Made by a program: the position numbers and the translations under genes
Shown: piece after piece, positions 7,401 through 16,718 of the stretch
How the letters are laid out: each line of letters begins with the position of its first letter
Numbering within the stretch: the first letter of the stretch is position 1
Notes under the pieces: model-generated
What the model saw: the letters and a program-made list of their open reading frames with translations, nothing else
The model's database searches: none
Told to the model about the DNA's origin: nothing
From: Parabacteroides sp.
GTDB taxonomy: Bacteria > Bacteroidota > Bacteroidia > Bacteroidales > Tannerellaceae
Length of the DNA stretch: 52,183 nucleotides
Direction: 5' to 3'
Assembly (NCBI GenBank): GCA_022775005.1
Contig: JALFJR010000091.1
Coordinates: forward strand, 1-52,183

Positions 7401-8197
7401 TGCCGATCATCGAGATTCACTCGTTAGCACATCCAGGGGTGGAGTTGTTCAGTCGCCTCACGGAGGCTCAACTACGCCAGCAAAAAGAGGAAGGAGAGGG
7501 CATTTTTATAGCCGAAAGTCCCAAAGTGATTCGAGTAGCCTTGGAGGCAGGTTATGAGCCTATTGCCCTCCTATGCGAACGTAAGCATATCGAGGGCGAT
7601 GCTCAACCTATTTTGGCACGCTGTGGCGACATTCCCATCTATACCGGCGAGCGGGAACTGTTGGCTACCTTGACAGGCTATACGCTCACACGAGGTGTGC
7701 TATGTGCTATGCGCCGTCCGCACCTACCCACGGTAGCGCAGATCTGCCAAAAGGCCAAACGTATTGCCCTGATTGAAGGCGTGGTAGATACCACCAATAT
7801 CGGTGCGATATTTCGTTCGGCAGCCGCTTTAGGGATAGATGCGGTATTACTGACACCTAATTCCTGCGATCCGCTGAATCGACGGGCAATTCGTGTTTCG
7901 ATGGGAAGTGTATTCTTGGTGCCCTGGACTTGGTTTGACCAACCACTCTCAACCCTTCCTGCGCTGGGCTTCCAAACCGTGGCTATGGCCTTGACTCCTG
8001 ATGCGCTTCCGATTGATGATCCGCGCTTCAAACGGATGGAGAAGCTGGTAATTATTTTAGGCACAGAGGGAGATGGCCTTCCGCAAACGACGATTACCGA
8101 AGCGGATTATGTGGCTCGCATCCCGATGGCCCACGGCGTGGACTCGCTCAATGTGGCGGCAGCTTCCGCAGTCGCCTTCTGGGAGATGAGACGCTGA
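7400..8197 (+). CDS. SpoU/TrmH-family RNA 2'-O-methyltransferase
   Basis: A SPOUT methyltransferase of 265 residues with an N-terminal substrate-binding domain (residues 1-95) and a catalytic domain. All three SpoU motifs are seen: NIGAIFRSA (motif 1), LGTEGDGL (motif 2) and IPMAHGVDSLNVAAA (motif 3), which form the knotted S-adenosylmethionine site. The target is probably a ribose in rRNA or tRNA, but the exact nucleotide cannot be set. The ATG at 7400 overlaps the stop of the previous gene by one base; a GTG one codon earlier is possible. Grouping with a tRNA-editing protein suggests a translation-quality unit, which is inference. Confidence 0.9.
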   Translation: MPIIEIHSLAHPGVELFSRLTEAQLRQQKEEGEGIFIAESPKVIRVALEAGYEPIALLCERKHIEGDAQPILARCGDIPIYTGERELLATLTGYTLTRGVLCAMRRPHLPTVAQICQKAKRIALIEGVVDTTNIGAIFRSAAALGIDAVLLTPNSCDPLNRRAIRVSMGSVFLVPWTWFDQPLSTLPALGFQTVAMALTPDALPIDDPRFKRMEKLVIILGTEGDGLPQTTITEADYVARIPMAHGVDSLNVAAASAVAFWEMRR

Positions 8198-8214
8198 ACA
8201 ACCAAGCACAAAAA

Positions 8215-8264
8215 AAATGATTTATGGTTTGCGGTAATTGATACCAACAAGCCATAAATCATTT
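8215..8264 (-). terminator. terminator between convergent genes, mainly for dnaJ
   Basis: AAATGATTTATGGTTTG (8215-8231) pairs with CAAGCCATAAATCATTT (8248-8264): 17 bases with one G-U pair and a 16-base loop. On the minus strand the stem is followed by a T run (from the A run at 8210-8217), so it ends dnaJ transcripts; it may also slow transcription from the plus side. Confidence 0.8.
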
Positions 8265-8287
8265 CCTAACTATCCAACAATATCTGC

Positions 8288-9445
8288 TCAGTCGAAGAAA
8301 TGCTTGAACTTACTGAAAAGTTTTTCCTTGACCGTCTTATTCGGCTGGAAGTTTTCCGAGTCAGCCAAGTTGTTCAAGGCCTTACGCTCCGAGGCCGTTA
8401 AGTTCTCCGGGATATAGACACTCACATTGACCAAGAGGTCACCCGTACCATAGCTATTGACAGAGGGCAGACCCTTGTTACGCAGACGCAAGACCTTACC
8501 TGGCTGTGTACCCGGCTCGATCTTCAGTTTCGCCTTACCATCTACGGTCGGCACCTCTACGGTCGCACCCAATGCCGCCTGCGGAACCGTCAGCAACAGG
8601 TTATAGAGCAAATCGTTCTCATCACGAATCAACTCGGGATGTGGCTCCTCCTCGATCAAGATCAGCAGATCACCGTTGATGCCACCATGACGAGCGGCAT
8701 TTCCTTTTCCTGACATGGAGAGCTGCATTCCTTCAGCCACGCCAGCTGGGATATTCAACGTGATGATCTCATCATCACGCACGATACCCTCGCCGTTGCA
8801 ATGCGGACATTTCTTGACCACAATCTTTCCTTCGCCACCACAAGTCGGGCAGGTGCTCTGTGTCTGCATCTGGCCCAAAATGGTATTGGCAATGCGGGTA
8901 ACTACGCCCGAACCTTTACAGGTGTCGCAGGTCTTGAAACCATCACTACCCTCAGCTCCCGTTCCGTTACAATGCGAACAGGGCACATATTTCTTCACTT
9001 TGATCTTCTTCTCTACGCCTGTGGCAATCTCTTTGAGAGACAGTTTCACCTTCACGCGCAGATCGGAGCCTCGGTTCACATGGCGGCCTCCACTACGGCC
9101 TCCGCCGAAGCCACCAAAGCCACCGAAACCAAAGTGACCACCGAAAATATCGCCAAACTGAGAGAAAATATCATCCATAGACATACCGCCGCCAAAGCCG
9201 CCGCCAGCTTGCGAAGCACCACCAACACCGGCATGACCAAACTGATCATAACGTTGCCGTTTTTGCGGATCACTTAAAACATCATAAGCCTCTGCTGCCT
9301 CCTTGAATTTCTCTTCTGCCTCCTTATCTCCCGGGTTCTTATCGGGATGATACTGAATCGCCTTCTTTCGATAGGCCTTCTTTATCTCGTCTGCCGTAGC
9401 GTTTTTCTCGACGCCAAGCACCTCATAATAGTCTCTTTTAGCCAT
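8288..9445 (-). CDS. dnaJ: chaperone DnaJ
   Basis: Type I Hsp40 co-chaperone of DnaK, 385 residues. The J domain (1-70) has the HPD motif at 33-35, which triggers DnaK ATP hydrolysis. A Gly/Phe-rich linker (about 75-130, many GGFGG repeats) follows, then four CxxCxGxG zinc repeats ([32 protein letters not shown]) and the two beta-sandwich substrate domains. I start at ATG 9445 ([11 protein letters not shown]), 8 bases after AAAGGAGAG, rather than 17 codons upstream. It lies 40 bases downstream of grpE and is probably cotranscribed. It ends at a strong terminator. dnaK is not in the window. Confidence 0.98.
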   Translation of the reverse strand: MAKRDYYEVLGVEKNATADEIKKAYRKKAIQYHPDKNPGDKEAEEKFKEAAEAYDVLSDPQKRQRYDQFGHAGVGGASQAGGGFGGGMSMDDIFSQFGDIFGGHFGFGGFGGFGGGRSGGRHVNRGSDLRVKVKLSLKEIATGVEKKIKVKKYVPCSHCNGTGAEGSDGFKTCDTCKGSGVVTRIANTILGQMQTQSTCPTCGGEGKIVVKKCPHCNGEGIVRDDEIITLNIPAGVAEGMQLSMSGKGNAARHGGINGDLLILIEEEPHPELIRDENDLLYNLLLTVPQAALGATVEVPTVDGKAKLKIEPGTQPGKVLRLRNKGLPSVNSYGTGDLLVNVSVYIPENLTASERKALNNLADSENFQPNKTVKEKLFSKFKHFFD

Positions 9446-9485
9446 CCTATTCTCTCCTTTACCTATTCGTTCTTTGCTTTCCGAA

Positions 9486-10070
9486 TTACTCACCAACCAC
9501 TACTCTCGCATGGCGAAGCACTTTGTCATACAAAACATATCCTGTCTGTACGCAATCGATCACCTTACCTTTCAGTTCTGGCTGCGGAGCAGGAATCGTA
9601 GCGATCGCTTCAAACTCCTCCGTATCGAACGGCTTACCTACTGCCTCGATTGCCTTTACACCTTGCTGCCCCAAGTAGTTGATAAACTTCGTATAAATCA
9701 ATTCTACGCCTTCACGAAGCGCATTCATCTCCTCCGTCGCAGGGATATTCTGCAAAGCCCTTTCAAAATCATCAATCACAGGTAGCAAATTCTTCAACGC
9801 ACTCTCGCCTCCCATCTTGATTAAGTCGGCCTTCTCACGCATGGTCCGTTTACGATAATTGTCAAACTCCGCACGCAAACGCAAATGCATATCATTTAGC
9901 TCGTCATATTTCTGTTGCAAGGCTGTCAAATCGTCCGTCACATTGTCTTGTCCGGCCGTTTCTTCTGCCTTTTCTGTCTGATTATCCTGCAAATTTGTCA
10001 CCTGTTGCTGCTCCATCTCTTCTTGATTGGCAGTTTTCTTTTCTGTTTCATTCGGATTCTTTGTATCCAT
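9486..10070 (-). CDS. grpE: nucleotide exchange factor GrpE
   Basis: GrpE releases ADP from DnaK. The protein has 194 residues: a charged low-complexity N terminus rich in Glu, Gln and Asn (1-55), a long coiled-coil helix (about 55-115, containing [15 protein letters not shown]), and a C-terminal beta domain with the family signature region ([25 protein letters not shown] split around the IEAVG core). The C-terminal [10 protein letters not shown] is typical. It starts the grpE-dnaJ unit. Nothing resembling the CIRCE element is present upstream; a Bacteroidetes-type promoter lies about 40 bases ahead of the start. Confidence 0.97.
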   Translation of the reverse strand: MDTKNPNETEKKTANQEEMEQQQVTNLQDNQTEKAEETAGQDNVTDDLTALQQKYDELNDMHLRLRAEFDNYRKRTMREKADLIKMGGESALKNLLPVIDDFERALQNIPATEEMNALREGVELIYTKFINYLGQQGVKAIEAVGKPFDTEEFEAIATIPAPQPELKGKVIDCVQTGYVLYDKVLRHARVVVGE

Positions 10071-10108
10071 AGCTATCTATTTATTTTTATATTTCTACTT
10101 CATTGTTA

Positions 10109-10137
10109 GCGAAATAGGTGAATAAACACATCCACAA
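10109..10137 (-). promoter_or_regulatory. probable promoter of grpE-dnaJ
   Basis: On the minus strand TTG (10137-10135) is followed by 18 bases and TATTTCG, one mismatch from TAnnTTTG, at about 10116-10110. A small dyad TGTGT-ATGC-ACACA lies just upstream at 10156-10169 and could be a regulator site. The remainder of the 251-base divergent region shows no other clear structure. Confidence 0.45.
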
Positions 10138-10228
10138 GCCTATTACAGGCAGGACTGTGTATGCACACACGCTCACTGTTATCTATGCAAATATGTTGCC
10201 AAGCGCACGCCGCATCGAAAAATATCTT

Positions 10229-10236
10229 TACCTTTG
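10229..10236 (+). promoter_or_regulatory. -7 element of the PDZ-mutS2-corA run
   Basis: TACCTTTG matches TAnnTTTG exactly and lies 86 bases ahead of the PDZ gene. No TTTG is found at the -33 distance, so strength is uncertain. Confidence 0.45.
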
Positions 10237-10321
10237 CTTCAAAATATGAGGCGTGAATGAGCGTGAAACACGCTATTGCGACCCATTTCAGATAATAAAA
10301 ATGTAAGTATTTGAACAGATT

Positions 10322-11767
10322 ATGATGAAATTAAACGATAAGACAAAATGTTTGCTTCTCTCTTCCATTTTATGTTTAACGGCCACTTTGTGCGCCACAG
10401 CTCAGAATAGCTCTTCGGTTTGCCGATTAGGGTTTGCCTATGAACTTAGCCAAAGGAGCCAATGGGGTTTCGAGAAACCGGTGGTACGCAGCTTGATACC
10501 CAACTCATCAGCTGAGCAATCCGGATTGAGAATAGATGATGTGATTGAGCAGATTGATGGCGTAAACGTTACAGAAGTGGCACCGGAAGAGGTCAAGGAA
10601 TTATTCAATGCCACCGGAAATAGCTCCGTGACGCTGACAGTAAGCAATCTATCTGGAATTCCTCGTCAAATTGAAATCAAAAAAGAATGTAAGAAGAGCA
10701 ACGCTATCACGGAGGATCAGTTAGCTTCCGCATTCGCCATGTATAGTTTAGAAACAACCGCAGAACAACAGTTTATCTGCCCGTTCAAGACAAGTATCAC
10801 AGCAGAGGAGGTTGATTTTGCGCACTTCCATACCTTTACATTTGCCCGCATTGATGAGAACAATCGCAAATTAGAGACAAACATCAATGAATGTATAGAA
10901 CGAGAGTTAATCAAAAAAGGAATGCAAGTCAACAATACACAGCCCGATTTGCTTGTCCAGACTTTTTATTTCTTTGATAAGAATCCTAATTATAAGGGTA
11001 CGAATAAAATTATCGTAGAAAAAGAACCGACTTACCGTTATGATTCTGCGGAGGGAAAGATGGTCAAACTGCCCTTCTTGAATTATGCCGCAGCGGAATC
11101 AGAAGCAGAGTACCTACTTCAATTAGGCATCCGATTAGTAGATCAGAAAGAAATCCCTGGGCGTGTGCTTTGGGAGTGTGAGGCAAACGAGTTAATGGAG
11201 AGTTCATTCCGTTTAGACGAGTACGCACGCATTCACGTTCCACTGATGCTCATGCAGTTCCCCTATTTAAAATACATGCGTAATCCACAATACACCGTCA
11301 ATCGCCGTAGCTACAACTACACAGGTATCCAATACGACATTGATCGTTTGGAACTGGTGCTGGATGTGGATCGGAAATCACCTGCCTATGCAGCGGGCAT
11401 TCGTGCACGCGACGTTATCCAGAAGATTGGCAAACATAAAATGAACCATTCAGCAGAGGAGTTCTCTGCCGCCTATAAACGATTTATTAGTCGCACAATG
11501 GATCTACGTGATCCGAAAACCCGGTTCACCGATGCAAATGGTTTCCGTTATTGCATGAATTGGGATTTGTTCAAATATACACAAGTAGCCGATGCGGCGG
11601 CAGACACAGACTATCTTTCCGCCTTTACCTATCTCTATTATTTTGCGCCCTACATCAACCCCTCAGGTAATAACGCTTGTGTATTCCAAGTAAAACGGGG
11701 CAGACAGGTCTTAGACATCACAGTTCGCCCTATTGTGCGCACAGAAGTCATTGTTGAAATTCAATAA
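10322..11767 (+). CDS. secreted protein with PDZ, DUF4136-like and PDZ-like parts
   Basis: This is a 481-residue exported protein. Residues 1-28 form a signal peptide (LLLSSILCLTATLCATAQ). Residues 33-125 are a PDZ domain (VVRSLIPNSSAEQSGLRIDD, then DVIEQIDGVNV). Residues about 150-320 resemble DUF4136, a periplasmic/lipoprotein domain, with the DFAHFHTFTFARIDENNR start and ELIKKGMQVNNTQPDLLVQ. Residues 335-481 contain a second PDZ-like fold (VLDVDRKSPAYAAGIRARD and VIQKIGKHKM). There is no protease triad, so it is a binding rather than a cleaving protein. ATG codons at 10322 and 10325 are both possible. mutS2 follows after 15 bases, an unexpected partner, and the pair may only share transcription. 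Confidence 0.75.
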   Translation: MMKLNDKTKCLLLSSILCLTATLCATAQNSSSVCRLGFAYELSQRSQWGFEKPVVRSLIPNSSAEQSGLRIDDVIEQIDGVNVTEVAPEEVKELFNATGNSSVTLTVSNLSGIPRQIEIKKECKKSNAITEDQLASAFAMYSLETTAEQQFICPFKTSITAEEVDFAHFHTFTFARIDENNRKLETNINECIERELIKKGMQVNNTQPDLLVQTFYFFDKNPNYKGTNKIIVEKEPTYRYDSAEGKMVKLPFLNYAAAESEAEYLLQLGIRLVDQKEIPGRVLWECEANELMESSFRLDEYARIHVPLMLMQFPYLKYMRNPQYTVNRRSYNYTGIQYDIDRLELVLDVDRKSPAYAAGIRARDVIQKIGKHKMNHSAEEFSAAYKRFISRTMDLRDPKTRFTDANGFRYCMNWDLFKYTQVADAAADTDYLSAFTYLYYFAPYINPSGNNACVFQVKRGRQVLDITVRPIVRTEVIVEIQ

Positions 11768-11782
11768 ATAAAACAGGAGAGC

Positions 11783-14251
11783 GTGGTATATCCTACTAAT
11801 TTCGAGCAAAAAACGGGTTTTGATAAAATCCGCCGATTGGTGTCGGAACGTTGTTTAAGTCCTTTGGGCGAGGAGCGAGTAGCCGACATGCAGTTCTGCA
11901 CTCAATTTGAGGACGTTTGCCGCCGATTGGAAGAAACAGACGAGTTCGTGCGCATCCTACATGGAGATCGAGAGTTTCCGGGTAACTTCTTTTTTGATGT
12001 GCGTTATTCCTTAAAACGGATTCGTCCTGAGGGTACTTGGTTGGATGAGCGAGAACTATTTGATCTCAAACGTTCCTTGCAGACCATCAATGACATTGTT
12101 AATTTCCTCAAGCTCGACGAAGAGGGAGAGATTCCCTTCCCTGCCCTGACCGCCTTAGCAGGCAATGTTTTCGTCTTTCCACAGGTTATTAGGCAAATTG
12201 ATGCTATTATTGACAAGTTTGGCAAAGTAAAAGACAGTGCCTCTCCCACCTTGTCACAAATCCGCAGAGAGATCACAATCACGATGAGTGGTATCTCTCG
12301 CAGCCTGCAATCCATCTTGCGAGCGGCGCAAACAGAGGGTGTAGTTGATAAAGACGTAACTCCTACCATGCGCGACGGCCGATTGATGATCCCTGTCGCT
12401 CCCGCTTTCAAGCGAAAAATCAAAGGTATTGTACACGATGAGTCTGCCAGCGGAAAGACGGTATTTATTGAGCCTGAGGTAGTGGTAGAGGCCAATAACC
12501 GCATTCGGGAGCTGGAGGGGGAAGAGCGCAGGGAAATCGTAAAGATATTGACGGAGTTTACTAACGTAATCCGACCGCTTACCCCTGAGATGTTGCTCGC
12601 CTATGAGTTCTTAGCTGATATTGACTTCATCCAGGCGAAAGCTCAGTTTGCGGAACAGATCAAGGCTATCAAACCTATCGTTGAGGATAAACAGCAGGTC
12701 GATTGGGCGGGAGCCGTACATCCGCTACTCTACCTCTCCCTGCAAAAACAGGGTAAATCTGTCGTCCCATTAGACATTGAGCTGACTAAGGAGAAACGGA
12801 TCTTAATCATCTCTGGGCCTAATGCCGGTGGTAAATCGGTTTGTCTAAAAACTGTAGGTTTACTACAATATATGTTGCAGTGTGGCTTGCTGATTCCCTT
12901 ACACGAGCGATCGAGAATGGGTATTTTCGAGCGGCTTTTCATCGACATTGGTGATGAACAAAGCATTGAGAATGATCTCAGTACATATAGTTCCCACCTC
13001 ACACACATGAAGTATTTCGTCAAAAATTGTGACGAACAAACTCTATTGCTTATTGACGAGTTCGGCAGTGGCACGGAGCCACAGATTGGCGGCGCTATCG
13101 CAGAGGCTCTACTCGATCGGTTCAACCGCAACGGTAGTTTTGGCGTAATCACAACGCACTATCAGAACCTCAAGCATTTTGCGGAAGACACACCAGGAAT
13201 TGTGAATGGAGCTATGCTCTACGACCGTCATTTGATGCAGCCTCTTTTTAAACTATCCATTGGTAATCCGGGTAGCTCCTTCGCAGTGGAGATCGCCCGC
13301 AAGATCGGCTTGCCAGAGGAGGTGATCGCTGAGGCTTCTACAAAGGTTGGCACAGACTACATCAATATGGATAAATACCTGCAAGATATTGTGCGCGACA
13401 AACGGTATTGGGAGAGTAAACGGCAGAATATTCGTCAGCGAGAAAAGAAACTGGAAGAAATCGTCGGACGTTATGAGCAGGATCTGACGGATGTGAATAA
13501 ACAGCGGAAAGAAATTATTCGTGAGGCAAAAGCTGAGGCTCAACGAATCCTGCAGGAGGCTAACGCACGTATCGAGAACACAGTGCGTGAAATCAAAGAG
13601 GCCCAAGCAGAGAAAGAGCAAACCAAGTTAGCACGAAAAGCCTTGGAGGATTTTAAGACCTCCGTACAAGAGACCGAGGAAGAAGACAATCGCATCGCAC
13701 GCAAGATGGCAAAGTTGAAAGAGCGTAGCCAGCGGAAGCAACAAAAACAGAAAACAGCTGTTCAACCCATCTTCGATCGCAATACCATCGAAGTGGGTGA
13801 CTCTGTTCGTCTCAAAGGGCAGACCTCCGCTGGAACGGTCATAGAGCTGCAAGGCAAACAAGCCGTCGTGGCTTTCGGTATGCTGAAGAGCACAGTTAAA
13901 GTAGAACAGTTAGAGAAAGTCAGCAAAGGGCAAATCAAAAAGGAGATCCAGAAAAGCACCTTCATTAGTACACAAACGGCTGATGAAATGCACGAGAAGA
14001 GGCTCCATTTCAAGCAGGAGATTGACGTACGAGGTATGCGAGGCGATGAGGCGTTGCAAGCTGTAACCTACTTCATTGACGATGCCATTCAAGTAGGTGC
14101 CAATCAAGTGCGCATCCTGCATGGAACAGGCACTGGCATCCTTCGCCAACTTACCCGGGAGTATTTAGCCAGCGTCCCCGGCGTTCGCCGTTTCCACGAC
14201 GAGCACGTCCAATTCGGAGGCGCAGGCATTACCGTTGTCGAATTAGCCTAA
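11783..14251 (+). CDS. mutS2: endonuclease MutS2
   Basis: A 822-residue MutS2: MutS core and clamp helices, ATPase domain with Walker A SGPNAGGKS (about 344-352) and Walker B LLLIDEFGSG, a long coiled coil (about 520-640, rich in Lys, Glu and Gln), and a C-terminal Smr nuclease domain with DVRGMRGDEA and HGTGTG. It lacks the N-terminal mismatch-recognition domain of MutS. In other bacteria MutS2 suppresses recombination or splits collided ribosomes; which role applies here is open. The start is GTG at 11783, 5 bases after AGGAG, with the usual family N terminus (VYPTNFEQKTGFDKIR). corA follows after 9 bases. Confidence 0.95.
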   Translation: MVYPTNFEQKTGFDKIRRLVSERCLSPLGEERVADMQFCTQFEDVCRRLEETDEFVRILHGDREFPGNFFFDVRYSLKRIRPEGTWLDERELFDLKRSLQTINDIVNFLKLDEEGEIPFPALTALAGNVFVFPQVIRQIDAIIDKFGKVKDSASPTLSQIRREITITMSGISRSLQSILRAAQTEGVVDKDVTPTMRDGRLMIPVAPAFKRKIKGIVHDESASGKTVFIEPEVVVEANNRIRELEGEERREIVKILTEFTNVIRPLTPEMLLAYEFLADIDFIQAKAQFAEQIKAIKPIVEDKQQVDWAGAVHPLLYLSLQKQGKSVVPLDIELTKEKRILIISGPNAGGKSVCLKTVGLLQYMLQCGLLIPLHERSRMGIFERLFIDIGDEQSIENDLSTYSSHLTHMKYFVKNCDEQTLLLIDEFGSGTEPQIGGAIAEALLDRFNRNGSFGVITTHYQNLKHFAEDTPGIVNGAMLYDRHLMQPLFKLSIGNPGSSFAVEIARKIGLPEEVIAEASTKVGTDYINMDKYLQDIVRDKRYWESKRQNIRQREKKLEEIVGRYEQDLTDVNKQRKEIIREAKAEAQRILQEANARIENTVREIKEAQAEKEQTKLARKALEDFKTSVQETEEEDNRIARKMAKLKERSQRKQQKQKTAVQPIFDRNTIEVGDSVRLKGQTSAGTVIELQGKQAVVAFGMLKSTVKVEQLEKVSKGQIKKEIQKSTFISTQTADEMHEKRLHFKQEIDVRGMRGDEALQAVTYFIDDAIQVGANQVRILHGTGTGILRQLTREYLASVPGVRRFHDEHVQFGGAGITVVELA

Positions 14252-14260
14252 TAGAATCTT

Positions 14261-15337
14261 ATGAAGCGGAAGGATAACGTACATCACAAACGACACCTAT
14301 CCAATCGTCATTTGGCTGAGCAGTATATCTATGCCGGAGAGTTGCCTACCTCTACCGGTATCCGCCTCACACAATACAACGCACAAGGTTTGCAGCGAAA
14401 AGCAGTGAGTCCATCGGAATGCTCTTTCAAGCCATTAATCGATCCAGAGAAAATCAATTGGTTAGAGGTTTGCGGATTGAATGATGCGGAAACCGTGATG
14501 CGCATCGTCAAAGAGTTTGGTCTGCATGACGTAGATGCCAAAGATGTATTGACACCTCAACATGTATCAAAAATTGAAAGCGATCGCACACATACCTTTA
14601 TTATTCTCAAAGACTGTTCTATAGAGACAGGTCATACCCTGCAGACAGAGCACGTAGGTATCTTGGTTTGTGGCAAAACGATCATCACCTTTACTGAGAG
14701 TGATGATCCCGTTTTTGACATTGTACACAAAGCCATTGAACACAACAGACTGAACATCCGCCAAAAGGGATCAGGCCTATTATTAGCCTTTTTGCTCAAT
14801 ACACTCTTTGCAGGCATGATTGAGGCAGTATCAAAGATAGAAGATGTTCTGATGGAAATCGAGGAACAACTAATTACTCCCTCAAGCACGAACAGTCGTA
14901 CGATTGGAGCACTCATCCAGCAACATCGCAAGGAATACATGGCAATGAAGCGAATTGCACAACCACTCAAAGAGCAATTCAATAAGCTGATTCTCAATCA
15001 AAACTTGATAAATCAGGAACTCGCACCTATATACAATGATCTACAAGACCAACTTCTGTTTATAATTCAGACTACGGAAAATTGCAGAGAAATCACCTCC
15101 TCATTGGTTGATCTCTACATTTCTAACAATGATCTGCGCATGAATACCATCATGAAACGTTTAACCGTAGTTTCCACACTCTTCATACCACTTACTTTTT
15201 TAGTCGGAGTATGGGGTATGAACTTCCACTACATGCCTGAGTTGGAATGGGAATATGGCTATTTGTTTGCTTGGGGAGCCTTACTTCTCATTGGCTGCCT
15301 TACTTGGTTCTATATGAAACACAAAGACTGGTATTAA
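14261..15337 (+). CDS. corA: CorA-family magnesium/cobalt transporter
   Basis: A 358-residue inner-membrane Mg2+ channel of the 2-TM-GxN family. The large N-terminal cytoplasmic funnel is followed by a long stalk helix and two C-terminal membrane segments (about 298-318 and 330-350). The selectivity motif GMN is at 319-321 (GVWGMNFHYMPELEW). The short C-terminal tail is basic (YMKHKDWY). It is the last gene of the PDZ-mutS2-corA run; no M-box riboswitch is seen because only 9 bases separate it from mutS2. It ends 28 bases from the convergent response-regulator gene, with no obvious terminator between. Confidence 0.95.
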   Translation: MKRKDNVHHKRHLSNRHLAEQYIYAGELPTSTGIRLTQYNAQGLQRKAVSPSECSFKPLIDPEKINWLEVCGLNDAETVMRIVKEFGLHDVDAKDVLTPQHVSKIESDRTHTFIILKDCSIETGHTLQTEHVGILVCGKTIITFTESDDPVFDIVHKAIEHNRLNIRQKGSGLLLAFLLNTLFAGMIEAVSKIEDVLMEIEEQLITPSSTNSRTIGALIQQHRKEYMAMKRIAQPLKEQFNKLILNQNLINQELAPIYNDLQDQLLFIIQTTENCREITSSLVDLYISNNDLRMNTIMKRLTVVSTLFIPLTFLVGVWGMNFHYMPELEWEYGYLFAWGALLLIGCLTWFYMKHKDWY

Positions 15338-15365
15338 ATCAGTCATTCCTCTCTTTGTACTTTGA

Positions 15366-16700
15366 TTAGTTCAATTGATAGTTTTTCAACTTATTGTAAA
15401 GTGTCTTTCGATCAATACCCAAAAGCATAGCCGCCCGAGTCTTATTATTTCCACTCTCGGCTAATGCCTTTAAAATAAGTGCGCGTTCATGGGTCTCATC
15501 ATGCAACGATAAATCAGTTGTTGACGGTTTACTAATCGATTCTAACAGTTCCTCCGGCAGCTCCTGGCGAGTGATGTAACGGCCGGAAGCCAAGAGCGTA
15601 GCATATTTCACCACATTTTTCATCTGGCGCAAATTACCCGGCCAAGCATAGGATTGGAACAATTGAATGGTCTCCCGGTCAAAGCCTACGACCTCCTTAC
15701 GCAACTCACTGTTAGCCAAATCAAGGAAATGGTTAGCAAAGAGCAATAGATCCTCTGGCCGCTCCTTCAATCCAGGAATACGGATCGAAAACTCATTGAT
15801 GCGGTGATACAGATCTTCTCGAAACTCTCCTTTGTCAATCGCTGTACGAAGATTCTCATTTGTCGCCGAGATTAAACGCACATTGATCGGAATCTCCTGA
15901 TTACTGCCTATCGGACGCACCTTACGCTCTTGCAACGCACGCAATAACTGCACCTGCACCTCATACGAGAGATTACCGATCTCATCCAAGAAAATCGTAC
16001 CGCCATCAGCCGCCACAAAAGCACCCGCCTTATGATCAATCGCCCCCGTGAAAGAGCCCTTCACATGGCCAAAAAACTCTGAAGCCGCTAAATCTTTGGG
16101 AATTGCACCACAATCCACCGCTACAAAAGGCGCCTTAGAACGACTACTCTCCGCATGAATCCGTCGTGCGACATACTCTTTTCCCGTGCCACTGGCCCCT
16201 GTCACCAGTACCGACATATCTGTTGGTGCCACCAATCGCACATGCTCATAAAGCACACGAGCCGCCGCACTCTGCCCCTCGATATAGAGATTAGGCTCAG
16301 GAAGCGAAGAAGAGGGAATCTGCTTGGCCGCTGACTCCACATTCGACACTAACGACTCGTTGATTTTATTCAACAGCTCCTCCGGGTTCAAAGGCTTAGC
16401 GATATAATCTGCCGCCCCCGATTTCATGGCTAACACCGCACTCTGGATCTCCGCATAGCCTGTCATCAGAATAACCGGAACGGTAATGCTTTGCTTTTTC
16501 ATCCAATGCAACAATGCGATACCGTCACTGTCAGGCAAACGCAAATCAGACAAAACCAAGTCATAGAACGCTCCCTCCATACGCTGTTTCGCCTCCCTGA
16601 CTGAAGAGACGGACTGCACACGGAAACCTTTCTTGCCCAACCAAGTGGTCAGCATCAACGAAAAGGTAATATCATCCTCAACTATCAATATCGACCGCAT
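15366..16700 (-). CDS. sigma-54-dependent response regulator, NtrC family
   Basis: The protein has three parts. Residues 1-120 are a receiver domain with the acidic pocket (VEDD) and phospho-acceptor Asp in LVLSDLRLPDSDG. Residues about 140-375 are an AAA+ domain with Walker A GASGTGKE, the sigma-54 contact loop GSFTGA (Ser in place of Ala of GAFTGA, a common variant) and GTIFLDEIG. The C-terminal Fis-type helix-turn-helix (NNKTRAAMLLGIDRKTLYNK) binds DNA. It activates sigma-54 promoters on phosphorylation. I start at ATG 16700; a GTG two codons upstream (16706) is equally placed. No histidine kinase is adjacent, so the partner is unknown. It follows the DUF418 gene by about a dozen bases and is probably cotranscribed. 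Confidence 0.92.
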   Translation of the reverse strand: MRSILIVEDDITFSLMLTTWLGKKGFRVQSVSSVREAKQRMEGAFYDLVLSDLRLPDSDGIALLHWMKKQSITVPVILMTGYAEIQSAVLAMKSGAADYIAKPLNPEELLNKINESLVSNVESAAKQIPSSSLPEPNLYIEGQSAAARVLYEHVRLVAPTDMSVLVTGASGTGKEYVARRIHAESSRSKAPFVAVDCGAIPKDLAASEFFGHVKGSFTGAIDHKAGAFVAADGGTIFLDEIGNLSYEVQVQLLRALQERKVRPIGSNQEIPINVRLISATNENLRTAIDKGEFREDLYHRINEFSIRIPGLKERPEDLLLFANHFLDLANSELRKEVVGFDRETIQLFQSYAWPGNLRQMKNVVKYATLLASGRYITRQELPEELLESISKPSTTDLSLHDETHERALILKALAESGNNKTRAAMLLGIDRKTLYNKLKNYQLN

Positions 16701-16718
16701 ATCCACATCGTTCTCTTT

